Below, one piece after another: positions 1 through 8,300 of a stretch of 10,890 nt of DNA (positions are counted from its first letter, which is position 1; each line of letters opens with the position of its first letter). The stretch is from Spirochaetales bacterium (GTDB lineage Bacteria; Spirochaetota; Spirochaetia; DSM-2461): the NCBI GenBank assembly GCA_002748225.1, contig PDRU01000143.1:1-10890 (forward strand), in the 5' to 3' direction. Position numbers and translations under genes: made by a program. The notes beneath the pieces were generated by a model. That model worked only from the letters and a program-made list of their open reading frames with translations. It was not told the DNA's origin and ran no database searches.

Positions 1-1
1 T

Positions 2-958
2 CTGGGGCTGGGTGAGCCTTTACCCGTTTCATCGGCTCACGGCCGGAACATGAACCTCTTGCTGAATGTTCTTCAAAAGAGAATGGAATTGGCTCTGGCT
101 TCCCGGGAAACAAATTCCGATCGGACGGATAGTGAACCGGATAATGAACCGGACGACGAACTTGTTGTTGTACTGGCCGGCCGGCCGAACGCCGGTAAGT
201 CAACACTGGCCAATCTTCTGACAGGTGCCGAGCATTCCCTGGTTTCCGAAATACCCGGCACAACCCGGGATACTGTCAGCGGACAGACCTTCTATAAGGG
301 AAGACGGCTGCGGGTGGTTGATACGGCCGGTATGCGCCGGAAGGCTAAAGTGGCAGAGAACATAGAATACTATTCGGTTAACCGGGCCATACGCGCCATG
401 TTCGACGCGGATATAACTGTTTTGCTGATAGACCGCAAAGAGGGGCTTTCGGAACAGGATAAAAAAATTACGGCCCAGGCAGTTAAAAAAGGCCGTACAG
501 TTGTTATTGCTATTAATAAATGGGATGAAAAGAACCCCGGACCGCGTGAAGTAAAACAGGCCGTTGAGAAACTGCGGTTTCAGTTCCCTGTGCTGGACTG
601 GGCCCCCGTTGTACCTGTTTCCGCGTTGAAAGGCTACGGTATTCACCGTCTTCTGGAGGTTATTATTGAAGCGGACAGGCAGCAGAATCTCCGGGTTGAA
701 ACAGCGGAACTCAACAGGGCTCTGGCTGAATGGGTGGATTTCACTCCGCCGCCGGCCAAAAAGGGCCGACCATTTAGAGTGAAGTACATTACTCAGGTTT
801 CGGTAAAGCCGGCCCGTTTTATTGCCTTTGTTAACCGTCTTTCCGGTTTTCCCGAATCCTACCGCCGCTTTCTGGTTAATCAGATCCGCCGGGAATTCAA
901 ATTTGAAATGGTTCCTGTGGAACTGGAGTTGAGGGAGCAGGCAAAAGGAAGAAGGTAG
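2..958 (+). CDS. der: Ribosome-assembly GTPase Der (EngA), 5'-truncated by the window edge
   Basis: Der is an essential GTPase with two G domains in tandem that acts in maturation of the large ribosomal subunit. The frame is open back to base 2 and has no start there. The first residues (GEPLPVSSAHGRN, before the Met at 50) match the G5 region at the end of the first G domain, so the true start lies left of the window. Counting from the Met at 50, the second G domain shows G1 GRPNAGKST (44-52), G2 GTTRD (70-74), G3 DTAG (91-94), G4 NKWD (156-159) and G5 SALKG (191-195). An acidic spacer (about 23-37) separates the two G domains. A KH-like RNA-binding domain fills about 215-295, with PPPAKKGRPFRVKYITQ near its start. 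The C-terminus RREFKFEMVPVELELRE is typical of the family. The next gene starts one base after the stop. Identification is very secure; only the N-terminal G domain is missing from view. Confidence 0.97.
   Translation: MGLGEPLPVSSAHGRNMNLLLNVLQKRMELALASRETNSDRTDSEPDNEPDDELVVVLAGRPNAGKSTLANLLTGAEHSLVSEIPGTTRDTVSGQTFYKGRRLRVVDTAGMRRKAKVAENIEYYSVNRAIRAMFDADITVLLIDRKEGLSEQDKKITAQAVKKGRTVVIAINKWDEKNPGPREVKQAVEKLRFQFPVLDWAPVVPVSALKGYGIHRLLEVIIEADRQQNLRVETAELNRALAEWVDFTPPPAKKGRPFRVKYITQVSVKPARFIAFVNRLSGFPESYRRFLVNQIRREFKFEMVPVELELREQAKGRR
128..160 (+). repeat. 12-base near-repeat in the Der inter-domain spacer
   Basis: Two consecutive 12-base units, GATAGTGAACCG and GATAATGAACCG, differ at one base. 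A degenerate third copy begins GACGACGAA. The units encode Asp-(Ser/Asn)-Glu-Pro repeats in the acidic spacer between the two G domains. This looks like small in-frame duplication in a flexible linker with no effect on the folded domains. Confidence 0.6.
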
Positions 959-959
959 T

Positions 960-2546
960 ATGATCAGAAAACAGTCCGGCCGCAAAACTGTCTGCTCAGT
1001 AAATTACGCGTTCCCGATACTTCTTTCAGGACTGGCAGTTATTCTGTTTATTCTGGGACCGGTGCTTTCTGTCAGTGCCGGAGAAGCGGAACTGGCTCCT
1101 TTCCGCGTTATGCTGGAGAAGTCCGGTTTCCCTGAAAATGATGAAACCCGCCGCTTAAACGCGGATAATCTGAAGGCTCCCAACTATTCGGCTGTGGAAA
1201 CAAGGCTGGATATTTACCGCCAGATGTCCGACAGCAGGCTGGTTGAGTTTGAGGTGCGGAAACAGGCCGTGGAATGGTATCTTATTTTCCGCAATCAGAG
1301 AGGCACGGAGCCCTGGGAAACCTTTCCTATCTGGGGAAGGGGAAACTGGGTTGTCAAACGCAGTCTGCTGGACGGAGCCTATATTCAGGCCAAGATTTTC
1401 ATTCAGGATAATGAAGAGAGTTTTGTCCGTCTGTTTCCCATGGAAGGCGGGCGCTGCAGGCTGGATGTTTACCTGTACGGCAGGCAGCTGGGAGACGACG
1501 TTATAGTACCGGCGTCTTTTGAGTCTCTTCTTTTCTCGCCCTTTGCGCGTATTATGTTTCTGACGCAGCGTTCCATTCCATGGAAAACCGTTTTTCCCAA
1601 TCCTGAAAGAATTGGTTATAGAAGGGTGGCTGCTCTGGCGGAGGTTCTTTCGCTCTACAGCGGCAGTATTCAGGAAATTCCTGACGCGGGAATAGACGGA
1701 GGCGGGTTAAACGCTTATATAGACAGCGGCGATCTGGTGCCGGCAGAGCTGATGGAGCCCGGCAAGACAGGACTGAACTGTTCCGGTTATGTAAAATGGG
1801 TGGCGGACGGAATTTATTCGGCATGGAGCAGAGCTCCCGGTGCCCTTTTTCTGGATGTTGAAGAACTAAAAAAACCCGGAGCGCGGCGCAGCCGGAATTC
1901 CTGGAACGAGTCGTATTCCGCTTCGGGCAAAGACGCGCGGAACAGTATGGAATCGTTGCTGCGCGATCCCTTCTTCGGGCTGGACTGGAACCGGAATATT
2001 GCCCGTATTATACGGGAAGCCCAGCTGGGACGTGCTTTGAGTTCTGCCGAATGGGCCGCTCTGGACAGCAGTCCCTTACCCGGAGTTTCCTGGGTGGAGA
2101 ATATGGGTTATCCCCTGGATGCTCTGGGAACGGCCCTGTATCAGCTGGCTTCCGCTTATCCGGGAAAAATATGGCTGGCCGCGGTGAATTCGCCTTTCCG
2201 GCCGGAGCCCTCCGCCGATGACCCCCGGCCGCTTTCCCTGCATCAGTACTGGCATGTCGCCATTTTGGCGCCATGGTTTGACGACGGCAGCGAAGGGCGG
2301 GAGAAAGGCACCTTCCGGGTTGCGGTACTGGATACAGGCGACGTTGCCGAATCTTTGCTTTCAGGGCCTTCCGGGGAGTCTCCGGCGGCTTTTCCCCGTA
2401 TTATCCAGGACAGGGCTGTTGTTTACGCACGGCTTGGCCGGGATGATAACGGAGTGCTTCAGAAGCCGGAGGTCCGCGTTCATTTGACAGCTGTAGAGCT
2501 GCCGGAGAATTATCAGCCTTCTCCATTGCCGCTGGAAAGCCCTTAA
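960..2546 (+). CDS. Exported protein with possible NlpC/P60-like cysteine-peptidase residues
   Basis: This 528-residue protein belongs to no family I can name with certainty. Residues 16-40 form a hydrophobic segment after a basic N-terminus and end in SVSA before GEAE. This fits a signal peptide cleaved after about residue 40 and a periplasmic or cell-surface location. Near residue 274 is GLNCSGYVKWVADG, which resembles the catalytic Cys motif of NlpC/P60 enzymes (usually DCSGFV). YWHVAILAPW places a His at 432, and a polar residue follows in VLDTG (Asp458). Order and sequence style fit a Cys-His-polar papain-like triad, but the 158-residue Cys-His gap is longer than in standard NlpC/P60 domains. 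A cell-wall or protein hydrolase role is therefore only an inference. The N-terminal 230 residues look like a beta-rich domain. A strong ribosome site (AAGGAAGAAGG, 945-955) sits 4 bases before the ATG, inside the end of der, so it is probably co-transcribed with der. Confidence 0.85.
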   Translation: MIRKQSGRKTVCSVNYAFPILLSGLAVILFILGPVLSVSAGEAELAPFRVMLEKSGFPENDETRRLNADNLKAPNYSAVETRLDIYRQMSDSRLVEFEVRKQAVEWYLIFRNQRGTEPWETFPIWGRGNWVVKRSLLDGAYIQAKIFIQDNEESFVRLFPMEGGRCRLDVYLYGRQLGDDVIVPASFESLLFSPFARIMFLTQRSIPWKTVFPNPERIGYRRVAALAEVLSLYSGSIQEIPDAGIDGGGLNAYIDSGDLVPAELMEPGKTGLNCSGYVKWVADGIYSAWSRAPGALFLDVEELKKPGARRSRNSWNESYSASGKDARNSMESLLRDPFFGLDWNRNIARIIREAQLGRALSSAEWAALDSSPLPGVSWVENMGYPLDALGTALYQLASAYPGKIWLAAVNSPFRPEPSADDPRPLSLHQYWHVAILAPWFDDGSEGREKGTFRVAVLDTGDVAESLLSGPSGESPAAFPRIIQDRAVVYARLGRDDNGVLQKPEVRVHLTAVELPENYQPSPLPLESP

Positions 2547-2648
2547 AGGGCGTTTAAGCCGTTTAAGCCGCCGGCCTTGCCGAAAAACAGTTATTATAAA
2601 TGTTTTTTCTCTGTGAAATGGATATATTGTTGTTTTGGGAGTTAAAAA
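2547..2648 (+). promoter_or_regulatory. 102-base intergenic region, possible promoter of the exbB-exbD-tonB cassette
   Basis: This is the longest gap in the + strand gene run before the terminator. It opens with two perfect tandem copies of CGTTTAAGC (2551-2559 and 2560-2568). An AT-rich stretch follows from about 2583, containing TATTAT/TATAAA around 2592-2600 and TATATT at 2623-2628. A TTGCCG at 2577-2582 resembles a -35 box but is only 12 bases from TATAAA, which is too close. No well-spaced sigma-70 pair is present, so the promoter is suspected from base composition and position only. The ribosome site for exbB (GGGAG, about 2638-2642) lies at the end of the gap. Confidence 0.3.
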
Positions 2649-3266
2649 ATGGTGGATATACTTGTTAAGGGAGGGCTTGTTCTGTGGGCCATTATCCTTC
2701 TGTCGGTGGCTGCTCTGGCCATTATTATTGAGCGTTATCTGTATTTCCGGAAAATCCGTACCGATGAGGAGCAGCTGTTTCTCCGGGTAAAATCGGCTAC
2801 AGGCAAAGGTCATTTTGATGAGGCTATGGCCATTTGCGACGCAAGCCCTTCACCGTTCAGCACTCTGCTGAAAACGGGTATTGAGCACCGGCAGCGCAGT
2901 TCATGGGAACGCAAGGAAGTGCTGCGCGATACGGCCGCCCAGGAAGTGCCGCTGCTGGAGAAAAACATAGGCGCTCTGGGTACCATTGCCCACATTGCTC
3001 CTCTTCTGGGACTTTTGGGAACAGTTACCGGCAACATCCGTGCCTTCGGGGTGCTGGGGCGTTTCGGCTCGGTTGGAGATCCGTCTGTTCTGGCCCAGGG
3101 TATTTCAGAAGCACTGCTTACCACGGCAGCCGGACTGATCGTGGCTATACCGGCCACAATTTTTTACAACGCCCTGACCGGAAGGGTGAACGCCCTGATT
3201 GTCCGCATGGAAAATCAGGTGAATGAAATGACCCTCCTGCTCAGCGGGGAAGAGGCCGACAAGTGA
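2649..3266 (+). CDS. exbB: ExbB/TolQ/MotA-type proton channel subunit
   Basis: At 205 residues this is the usual size for the inner-membrane ExbB/TolQ family, which forms the pentameric core of a proton-driven motor with ExbD/TolR. Three membrane segments are visible: about 7-29, about 107-128 and about 151-175. A cytoplasmic loop separates the first two. TM2 carries the family signature APLLGLLGTVTGNIRAF (117-133). The start of TM3 reads GDPSVLAQGISEALLTTAAGL, again diagnostic. Thr125 and Thr158/159 match the polar positions thought to line the proton path. The adjacent ExbD and TonB-like genes favour ExbB over TolQ, since no tolB or pal is in view. The stop overlaps the next start by four bases, so translation is probably coupled. 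The ATG is preceded by GGGAG at normal spacing. Confidence 0.93.
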   Translation: MVDILVKGGLVLWAIILLSVAALAIIIERYLYFRKIRTDEEQLFLRVKSATGKGHFDEAMAICDASPSPFSTLLKTGIEHRQRSSWERKEVLRDTAAQEVPLLEKNIGALGTIAHIAPLLGLLGTVTGNIRAFGVLGRFGSVGDPSVLAQGISEALLTTAAGLIVAIPATIFYNALTGRVNALIVRMENQVNEMTLLLSGEEADK

Positions 3267-3682
3267 CTCTCCGTCAGAGGCTGAAACCCCGGGTAATGCT
3301 GGATCTGACACCGCTGATTGACGTTGTATTTCAGCTTGTGGTGTTTTTCATGATTTCCAGTGTCTTTAATACGGCGCCTGGTATTGAACTGAACCTTCCT
3401 GATTCTTCCACAAGCCAGGCAGTGGAGGTAACAGAAGTGCGCATTACGGTTGTCAGCGCGCAGGAATTGTACCTGAACCGTGATCCTGTGGCTCTGGAAT
3501 CGCTGGGAAAAACTCTCCGCGAGTGGCGTAAAACAGGCCGTCTGGCCGATGATACAGCCTTGCTGGTGGAAGGCGGACGGAATGTGCCTTATGAAACCAT
3601 TGTCAGCGTTCTGGATGAGGCGCGGCGCGGCGGCGTTGATGCGGTGAATCTCATAACCGCGCCCATGACGGAAGACCCGTGA
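3263..3682 (+). CDS. exbD: ExbD/TolR-type motor subunit
   Basis: This 139-residue single-span inner-membrane protein pairs with ExbB. A short basic cytoplasmic N-terminus (LRQRLKPRVM) leads into LTPLIDVVFQLVVFFMI. Asp20 sits where the essential proton-carrying Asp of ExbD/TolR lies. The periplasmic part holds the standard GIELNLPDSS turn after the membrane and a C-terminal alpha/beta domain with LLVEGGRNVPYETIVSVLDEARRGGVDAVNL, which is typical. It starts with GTG in a GTGA overlap with the exbB stop. GGGGAAGAGG (3246-3255) gives a strong ribosome site 7 bases upstream. Its own stop overlaps the GTG of the TonB-like gene in the same way. The family call is secure; ExbD rather than TolR rests on context. 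Confidence 0.93.
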   Translation: MTLRQRLKPRVMLDLTPLIDVVFQLVVFFMISSVFNTAPGIELNLPDSSTSQAVEVTEVRITVVSAQELYLNRDPVALESLGKTLREWRKTGRLADDTALLVEGGRNVPYETIVSVLDEARRGGVDAVNLITAPMTEDP

Positions 3683-4668
3683 ACACTCCCGTAAGAAACA
3701 CAGCGGTTCTTCAGGCAGGACACCCCTCCGAAAGAACGGTTTTGCTGCGCCGCCGGCTTTACAGAAGAAATCTCTGGACGGGTATCGGCGCGGCTCTGCT
3801 TGTACATCTGCTGGCGGTACTGGTTTTTGTACTGATTGACAGGCTCAATACAGAAGATCTGGATAAGGCCTCCGGCCCTGTACTGGTGAAAATAGGTACT
3901 CCGGAGGCGCCGCTCTCTCCCCAAAGCGATCCGGGCCCTGCCGCAGAGCCGCGGGAGGCTGCAGCGGGAACCCTGAGGCCTGTGCGGGAGGCGGAAGCGC
4001 CGGCGGCTTCAGCGCCACCGGCTGCGTCTCCGGCCCCTCAGCAGCCGGCAGAAGAGAACATGGTTACAGAAAGCGCCGAAGCGCCTTTTGCGGAGGCCCC
4101 GTCTGAAGCACAGCCTCTGCCTTCCCGTGTCAGGGGAAACGAAGAGGGAAACAACTATCTGATAGATTTTGAAGGCAGCGACAGCCAGGTGGGGCGCGCA
4201 GCCGCCTACGACTACATTATCAGTTACATGCCCCTTCCGGAGATGCTCCCCGGAGAAATGGTAGATGCGGCGCAGAGTTATCTGGGTATGAGCGCCGCTT
4301 CTGTGCGCGAAGAACTGTTAATCTACTGGGAAGAGTCATTTGGAAATTATGTAAAGAAGCCGGGCGCTGCCGGTACCGTTCCCCTGAAGGACCGCCCGTA
4401 TTACTGGAGCCTGCTTTTTTCTTCTTTAAATTTTCCCTCCGAAAAGGCCGACTGGCGTACCGCCGGCATGCGTCCGGTGGTGGTGGAATTTACAGTGAAC
4501 CCTTCCCGGGATACGCGGGGAGCCCGGCTGTCGGATTTCTCTGTAATATCACACGCCGACAACCCGGCGGTGGAAGAAGCGGTTTTGTTCGGTTTGAGCC
4601 GATGGGTGTATTATAACAATACCGAAAAGCCGGTACGCGGACGAATTACCTATGAATTTGACCGCTGA
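3679..4668 (+). CDS. tonB: TonB-family energy transducer with an extra periplasmic region
   Basis: TonB carries force from the ExbB-ExbD motor to outer-membrane partners. This 329-residue protein has a basic cytoplasmic N-terminus and one membrane segment (about 33-53). His43, four residues after Ala39, recalls the SxxxH motif of TonB. A long Pro/Ala/Glu stalk follows (about 72-148). The C-terminal domain (about 262-329) has the TonB pattern: RPVVVEFTVNP, then LSDFSVISHADNPAVEEAVLFGLSRWVYY, then the last strand GRITYEF. Residues about 150-260 are unusual. They form a region rich in aromatic and acidic residues that I do not recognise and that ordinary TonB lacks at this length. The GTG start sits in a GTGA overlap with exbD, with a short-spaced GGAAG (3670-3674) before it, so coupled translation is likely. 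No receptor gene is present to tell what it energises. Confidence 0.87.
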   Translation: MNTPVRNTAVLQAGHPSERTVLLRRRLYRRNLWTGIGAALLVHLLAVLVFVLIDRLNTEDLDKASGPVLVKIGTPEAPLSPQSDPGPAAEPREAAAGTLRPVREAEAPAASAPPAASPAPQQPAEENMVTESAEAPFAEAPSEAQPLPSRVRGNEEGNNYLIDFEGSDSQVGRAAAYDYIISYMPLPEMLPGEMVDAAQSYLGMSAASVREELLIYWEESFGNYVKKPGAAGTVPLKDRPYYWSLLFSSLNFPSEKADWRTAGMRPVVVEFTVNPSRDTRGARLSDFSVISHADNPAVEEAVLFGLSRWVYYNNTEKPVRGRITYEFDR

Positions 4669-4686
4669 AAGCTTTGCTGGAAGTCC

Positions 4687-4715
4687 TTGCCGACAATCCG
4701 GTGCTCGGTTAATCT
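4687..4715 (+). promoter_or_regulatory. Possible sigma-70-like promoter for the HAD hydrolase gene
   Basis: TTGCCG (4687-4692) and TAATCT (4710-4715) are separated by exactly 17 bases inside the 52-base gap after tonB. Transcription from it would start at about 4722, on or next to the ATG at 4721, giving a leaderless message. The weak match to consensus and the absence of any other support keep confidence low. Read-through from tonB is the alternative. Confidence 0.25.
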
Positions 4716-4720
4716 AAGAC

Positions 4721-5395
4721 ATGGCTCTTTTAGCGGTAGGTTTTGACATAGACGGTACGCTGTATCCGGATTATAAGGCCCATGTGCGTTCTGTGCCGTT
4801 TTGTGTTGCAAATGCCAAAAAGGTTTTGGCTTTTGCCCGGACACGCCGGAGAATGCGGGAGGAAAGCGCCCTTTCCGAAATGCTTTCCGATCCTTCGGAG
4901 GCTGAAGTGAAAATTTTTGCCGAAGAAAGCGGCCTGAGCCGGAATGAGGCTCGAAAAATCAGGGACGAGCTTATCTACCAGACCTGGGAGAAAAGTTTCA
5001 GAGGCATGACGCCGTATTCCGGAGTTCGTCAGGCCCTGCTCCAGCTCCGTCAGGCCGGACTGAAGCTGGCAGCGCTCTCTGATTTCCCTGTGGGGAAAAA
5101 ACTCGAATATTTTCATTTGGCAGATCTTTTTGATGTTGCAACAGGTTTTCCCGAGTCCGGAGGCCTTAAGCCCCGTCCGGAACCTTTTCTGGTTATGGCG
5201 GAAAAACTGGGTGTGGCTCCTTCGGATATTCTTTATGTGGGAAACAAGCTGGATTATGATGTTTACGGTGCAGAGGGCGCGGGAATGCGCGGGGCGCTGG
5301 TTGGCCCTCCCGGCAGGCATGCGCCTGAGGGAACTCTGGTGTACCGTGATTATCAGCATTTGGCAGAAAGTGTTCTCTCTGAGGTGGTTTCATGA
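4721..5395 (+). CDS. HAD-family hydrolase, probable small-molecule phosphatase
   Basis: At 224 residues this has the length of HAD phosphatases with a helical cap. Motif I is FDIDGTLYPD, giving nucleophile Asp9 and acid/base Asp11. Motif II is LAALSDF with Ser120. Motif III is GGLKPRPEPF with Lys150. Motif IV is ILYVGNKLDYDVYGAEGAGM, with Asp178 and Asp180 but Asn175 where many members have Asp (GDS). The helical cap spans about 18-95. Substrate cannot be told from sequence. An in-frame TAA at 4715-4717 makes the ATG at 4721 the first possible start, and motif I lies directly after it. No Shine-Dalgarno sequence is visible upstream, which is unusual for this gene run. Its stop overlaps the start of the coiled-coil gene (ATGA), so the two are probably translated as a pair. 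Confidence 0.88.
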   Translation: MALLAVGFDIDGTLYPDYKAHVRSVPFCVANAKKVLAFARTRRRMREESALSEMLSDPSEAEVKIFAEESGLSRNEARKIRDELIYQTWEKSFRGMTPYSGVRQALLQLRQAGLKLAALSDFPVGKKLEYFHLADLFDVATGFPESGGLKPRPEPFLVMAEKLGVAPSDILYVGNKLDYDVYGAEGAGMRGALVGPPGRHAPEGTLVYRDYQHLAESVLSEVVS

Positions 5396-8300
5396 CGTTC
5401 AATTTTGATGGAGGCGATATTCTCGTCATCCTGCTTGTAGCAGCGGCTTTTATTCTTTCCAGGCGTTTTGATAAAACCGGCCGTTCTTTGGAAAAAGTAC
5501 GGCGTTATGCGGATAAATCCAAAGCGGAACTGGATACCATAATCCGTGAAAGGGAACTGGCCTTTAAGGATTTGTCTGTAGATTTGGAAGTACAGGAACA
5601 GACAAACCGGGAAATACTGAACCGGGCGGATCAGGCACGCGAAGAACTGCTTTCCCGGGCCGGAGAACTGGAAGACCGGGTAGAAAAAATTGAGGCTCAT
5701 GAACGGGCCCTGGAAGAACTCAACGATCTGGCTTTAAGAGTTGATGAAAATCTTTCCAGGCTGAAAGATGAATCGGCCTATGTGGATAAGGTGGGCTCGC
5801 GGTTGACGGAAGTGCGCAGCCGTTTTGATTCTTTTGCCGAAAAAGATGAGCGCCGCTTTGCCGATTTCCGTCAGGAAGTGCTGGGAATTTTTTCCGCCGA
5901 GCTGCAGAATCTGGAAAACGGCATGGAAGAAGCCGGCCGGCAAATTTCCCTTTTTCAGGAAAATCTGGGGAATATCAATGTCCGTCAGGTTCAGGAATCC
6001 GAAAAGAGAATATCCGAATACAGGGAAGAACTGGAAAAAGCCGAGGCCGAGTTCAGCGGACGTCTGGAAAAAGTGGCAGAAGACGGAGCCAGTCTGGAAG
6101 ATGCCGCCTTTACGGCTTTGAAAGAAAAAATTGATTCCCGCTCCAAACATCTGGAAGGAAACTGGCTGGATGGAATGAGCGCGCTCAAGGACAGCGTTAC
6201 CCGGACCGCTGAAGAAATTCGCCGGGAACTGGCTGGAATGCAGCAGAATATGGAACAGGTCAGCGGGGAATACAGGGAAATTGACGGACGTCTGACCGAA
6301 GCTTCCCGAACGTTCAATGCGGGGCTGGATGGGCTGCGGGGACGGCTGGAAAACATTCTGGATGAAAAGGAAACCAGTCTTCTGGAAGAATATGAGCTGC
6401 GTCAGGGTGAATACCGCCGCAATGTTGAAGAACGTTTCAGCCGGATTGAAGGTTCCATAGCCGACATGGATACTCTGACTGAAAGTCTGAAATCTTCTCA
6501 GCAGCAGACACTTCGTGATGTGGAAGTTGAGTTCCGCCGTTTTGACGAAGAAATGACAGAGCGCCGGGACATTGAAAGGACTCAGGTGGAAGATGCCGCG
6601 GCGGCACTCCGGCAGGAAATGGATGAACTGGAACAGGGGCTGGACGAGCTGAAAAGCCGCGCCTATGAAAATGTTTCGGAAAAACTGCAGGTGTTTGAAG
6701 ATGATTTCTTTGCTGATTTAAAAACACGGGACAAACAGATGCATTCTTCCCTGGAAGAATGGCGTGACCGAATGGATGCAGATATTGAAGAGTGGGGACG
6801 CAAAGCGGCCCGCGAGCGCGAGGAAACCGAACTGCGCTACACAGCGGAAATAAGGGAAAAACTGACGGAACTGCAAAACCGCACCTTTGCTCAGTTTGAA
6901 TCGTTCCAGGACCAGGTAGACGGCTTCAGGGAATCAATCAGCGGACGCATCAGCAGTTCTGAAGAGGAAGTAAACCGTTTCCGCGGCGAAATATCCCGGC
7001 GCATTGCGGATGACAAAGAAGAATTAATGAATGAATTTGACAAAACCTACGACTCTTTTCAGACCGAACTGGGAGAAAAATTCGCGCGGGCCAACAAAAC
7101 GATCTCCCAGAAACTGACAGCCTTCTCCGGTGATATTGACAACAGGCATAAAGCTCTGATCGGAGACATTGAAGCGGCCAGCGGGGAAATAGGGGACTTG
7201 AAAGAACGTCTTCAGCTACAGATTGACGAAGCTGTCCGCGGCTCTGCCGACAGTATTGCCGGCATGAGAGCCGACTTTAATGAATCCATAACGGAGCTTG
7301 AGGATGAGTTTAAAGGTAAAACCGAACAGCTCATACTTGAATCCGGTGAAGAACGCGCGGCGCTCCGCAGGGAAATTGATCTGCAGCAGGAAGCGGTGGC
7401 CAATCTGGCCGCGGAAATTACCGAGAAAAGCCGCGACAGTCTGGATACCCTTAAGGACATGAGCGAAACCTTCCTGATGGAATTCCGCAAGAGTTCCAAA
7501 GACGCGCGGGGTGAAGTAGAACGGAAAGTGAAGGAACTGCGTCAAATGGTGCAGGATGCCCGTGAAAGAGCTGAAAACAGCCGCAAGGAAATGGCCTCTC
7601 ATACGGATACCGAGTACAAGCGTCTTATGAAGAATCTGGATGAAATTGACAAACGTCAGAAGAAATTTATAGCGGAAACCCGGGTCTTTGAGCGTGCTGA
7701 TGAAATGAAAACGGCCCTGGAAGCCGATATTCATGAATTAAACCGTCAGCTGGATCAGACCGGCAAGGGCCGGGAGGAAGTCCGCAATATCAATGAATCT
7801 TATGAAAAAGCCATCAGGCTTTACAGTGAAGTTAACACTAAAATGACCCGCTTCCTGGCTGAACAGCAGAAAGTGGACAACCTGGAGGGTAAAATCTCCC
7901 GGATCAGCAATTTGTCGGACGCCGTTGATCTGAAGCTGGAAAGGGTTGCAGAAGCCAACGACACTCTTCAGACGCTGCAGATGCGTGTCAAGCAGATGGA
8001 AGATCTGCATGAGGATCTGGACAGCCGCTACAAACGGCTCTCGGAAAAAAACACGGTACTGGATGCCGCCACCGAAGGTGTGGACAAGAACTTTGAACGC
8101 ATGAACCGGATTGAAGAACTGATCCGGAACCTGGCCGAACAGGTTATTCCGCTGAAACAGCAAATGGCCGACGCGCTGGCCAAGCAGGCTCAGCTTGAGT
8201 CCGGAAAAGCTAAAGTGGATGAAATTGTTTCCCGCATGACTCAGATAGATGCGGCCCTTAAAGACGCGGATTCACGTATGGATGATCTGCAGAAAGCCCG

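Noticed and set aside
50..958. A short 302-residue single-domain GTPase gene starting with the ATG at 50
   Set aside because: The frame is open to the window edge and the upstream residues match the end of the first G domain of Der. The ATG at 50 is an internal Met.
200..985. Long - strand open frame opposite der
   Set aside because: It is the antisense shadow of a securely identified gene. Its translation shows no recognisable domain and it has no promoter or ribosome site of its own.
2539..2551. Perfect inverted repeat GCCCTTAAAGGGC at the end of the exported-protein gene, as a terminator
   Set aside because: The arms are 6 bases with a single central base, leaving no room for a loop, and no T-tract follows. 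It is more likely chance.
2649..4668. Naming the cassette TolQ-TolR-TolA
   Set aside because: The third gene ends in a TonB-type C-terminal domain, lacks the long helical middle domain of TolA, and no tolB or pal follows. TolQR cannot be excluded by sequence style alone, but ExbB-ExbD-TonB fits better.
4730..5359. A 209-residue - strand open frame opposite the HAD gene
   Set aside because: The HAD motifs on the + strand are intact and in order. The - strand translation is low in order, with many His, Arg and Gln, which is typical of a shadow frame.
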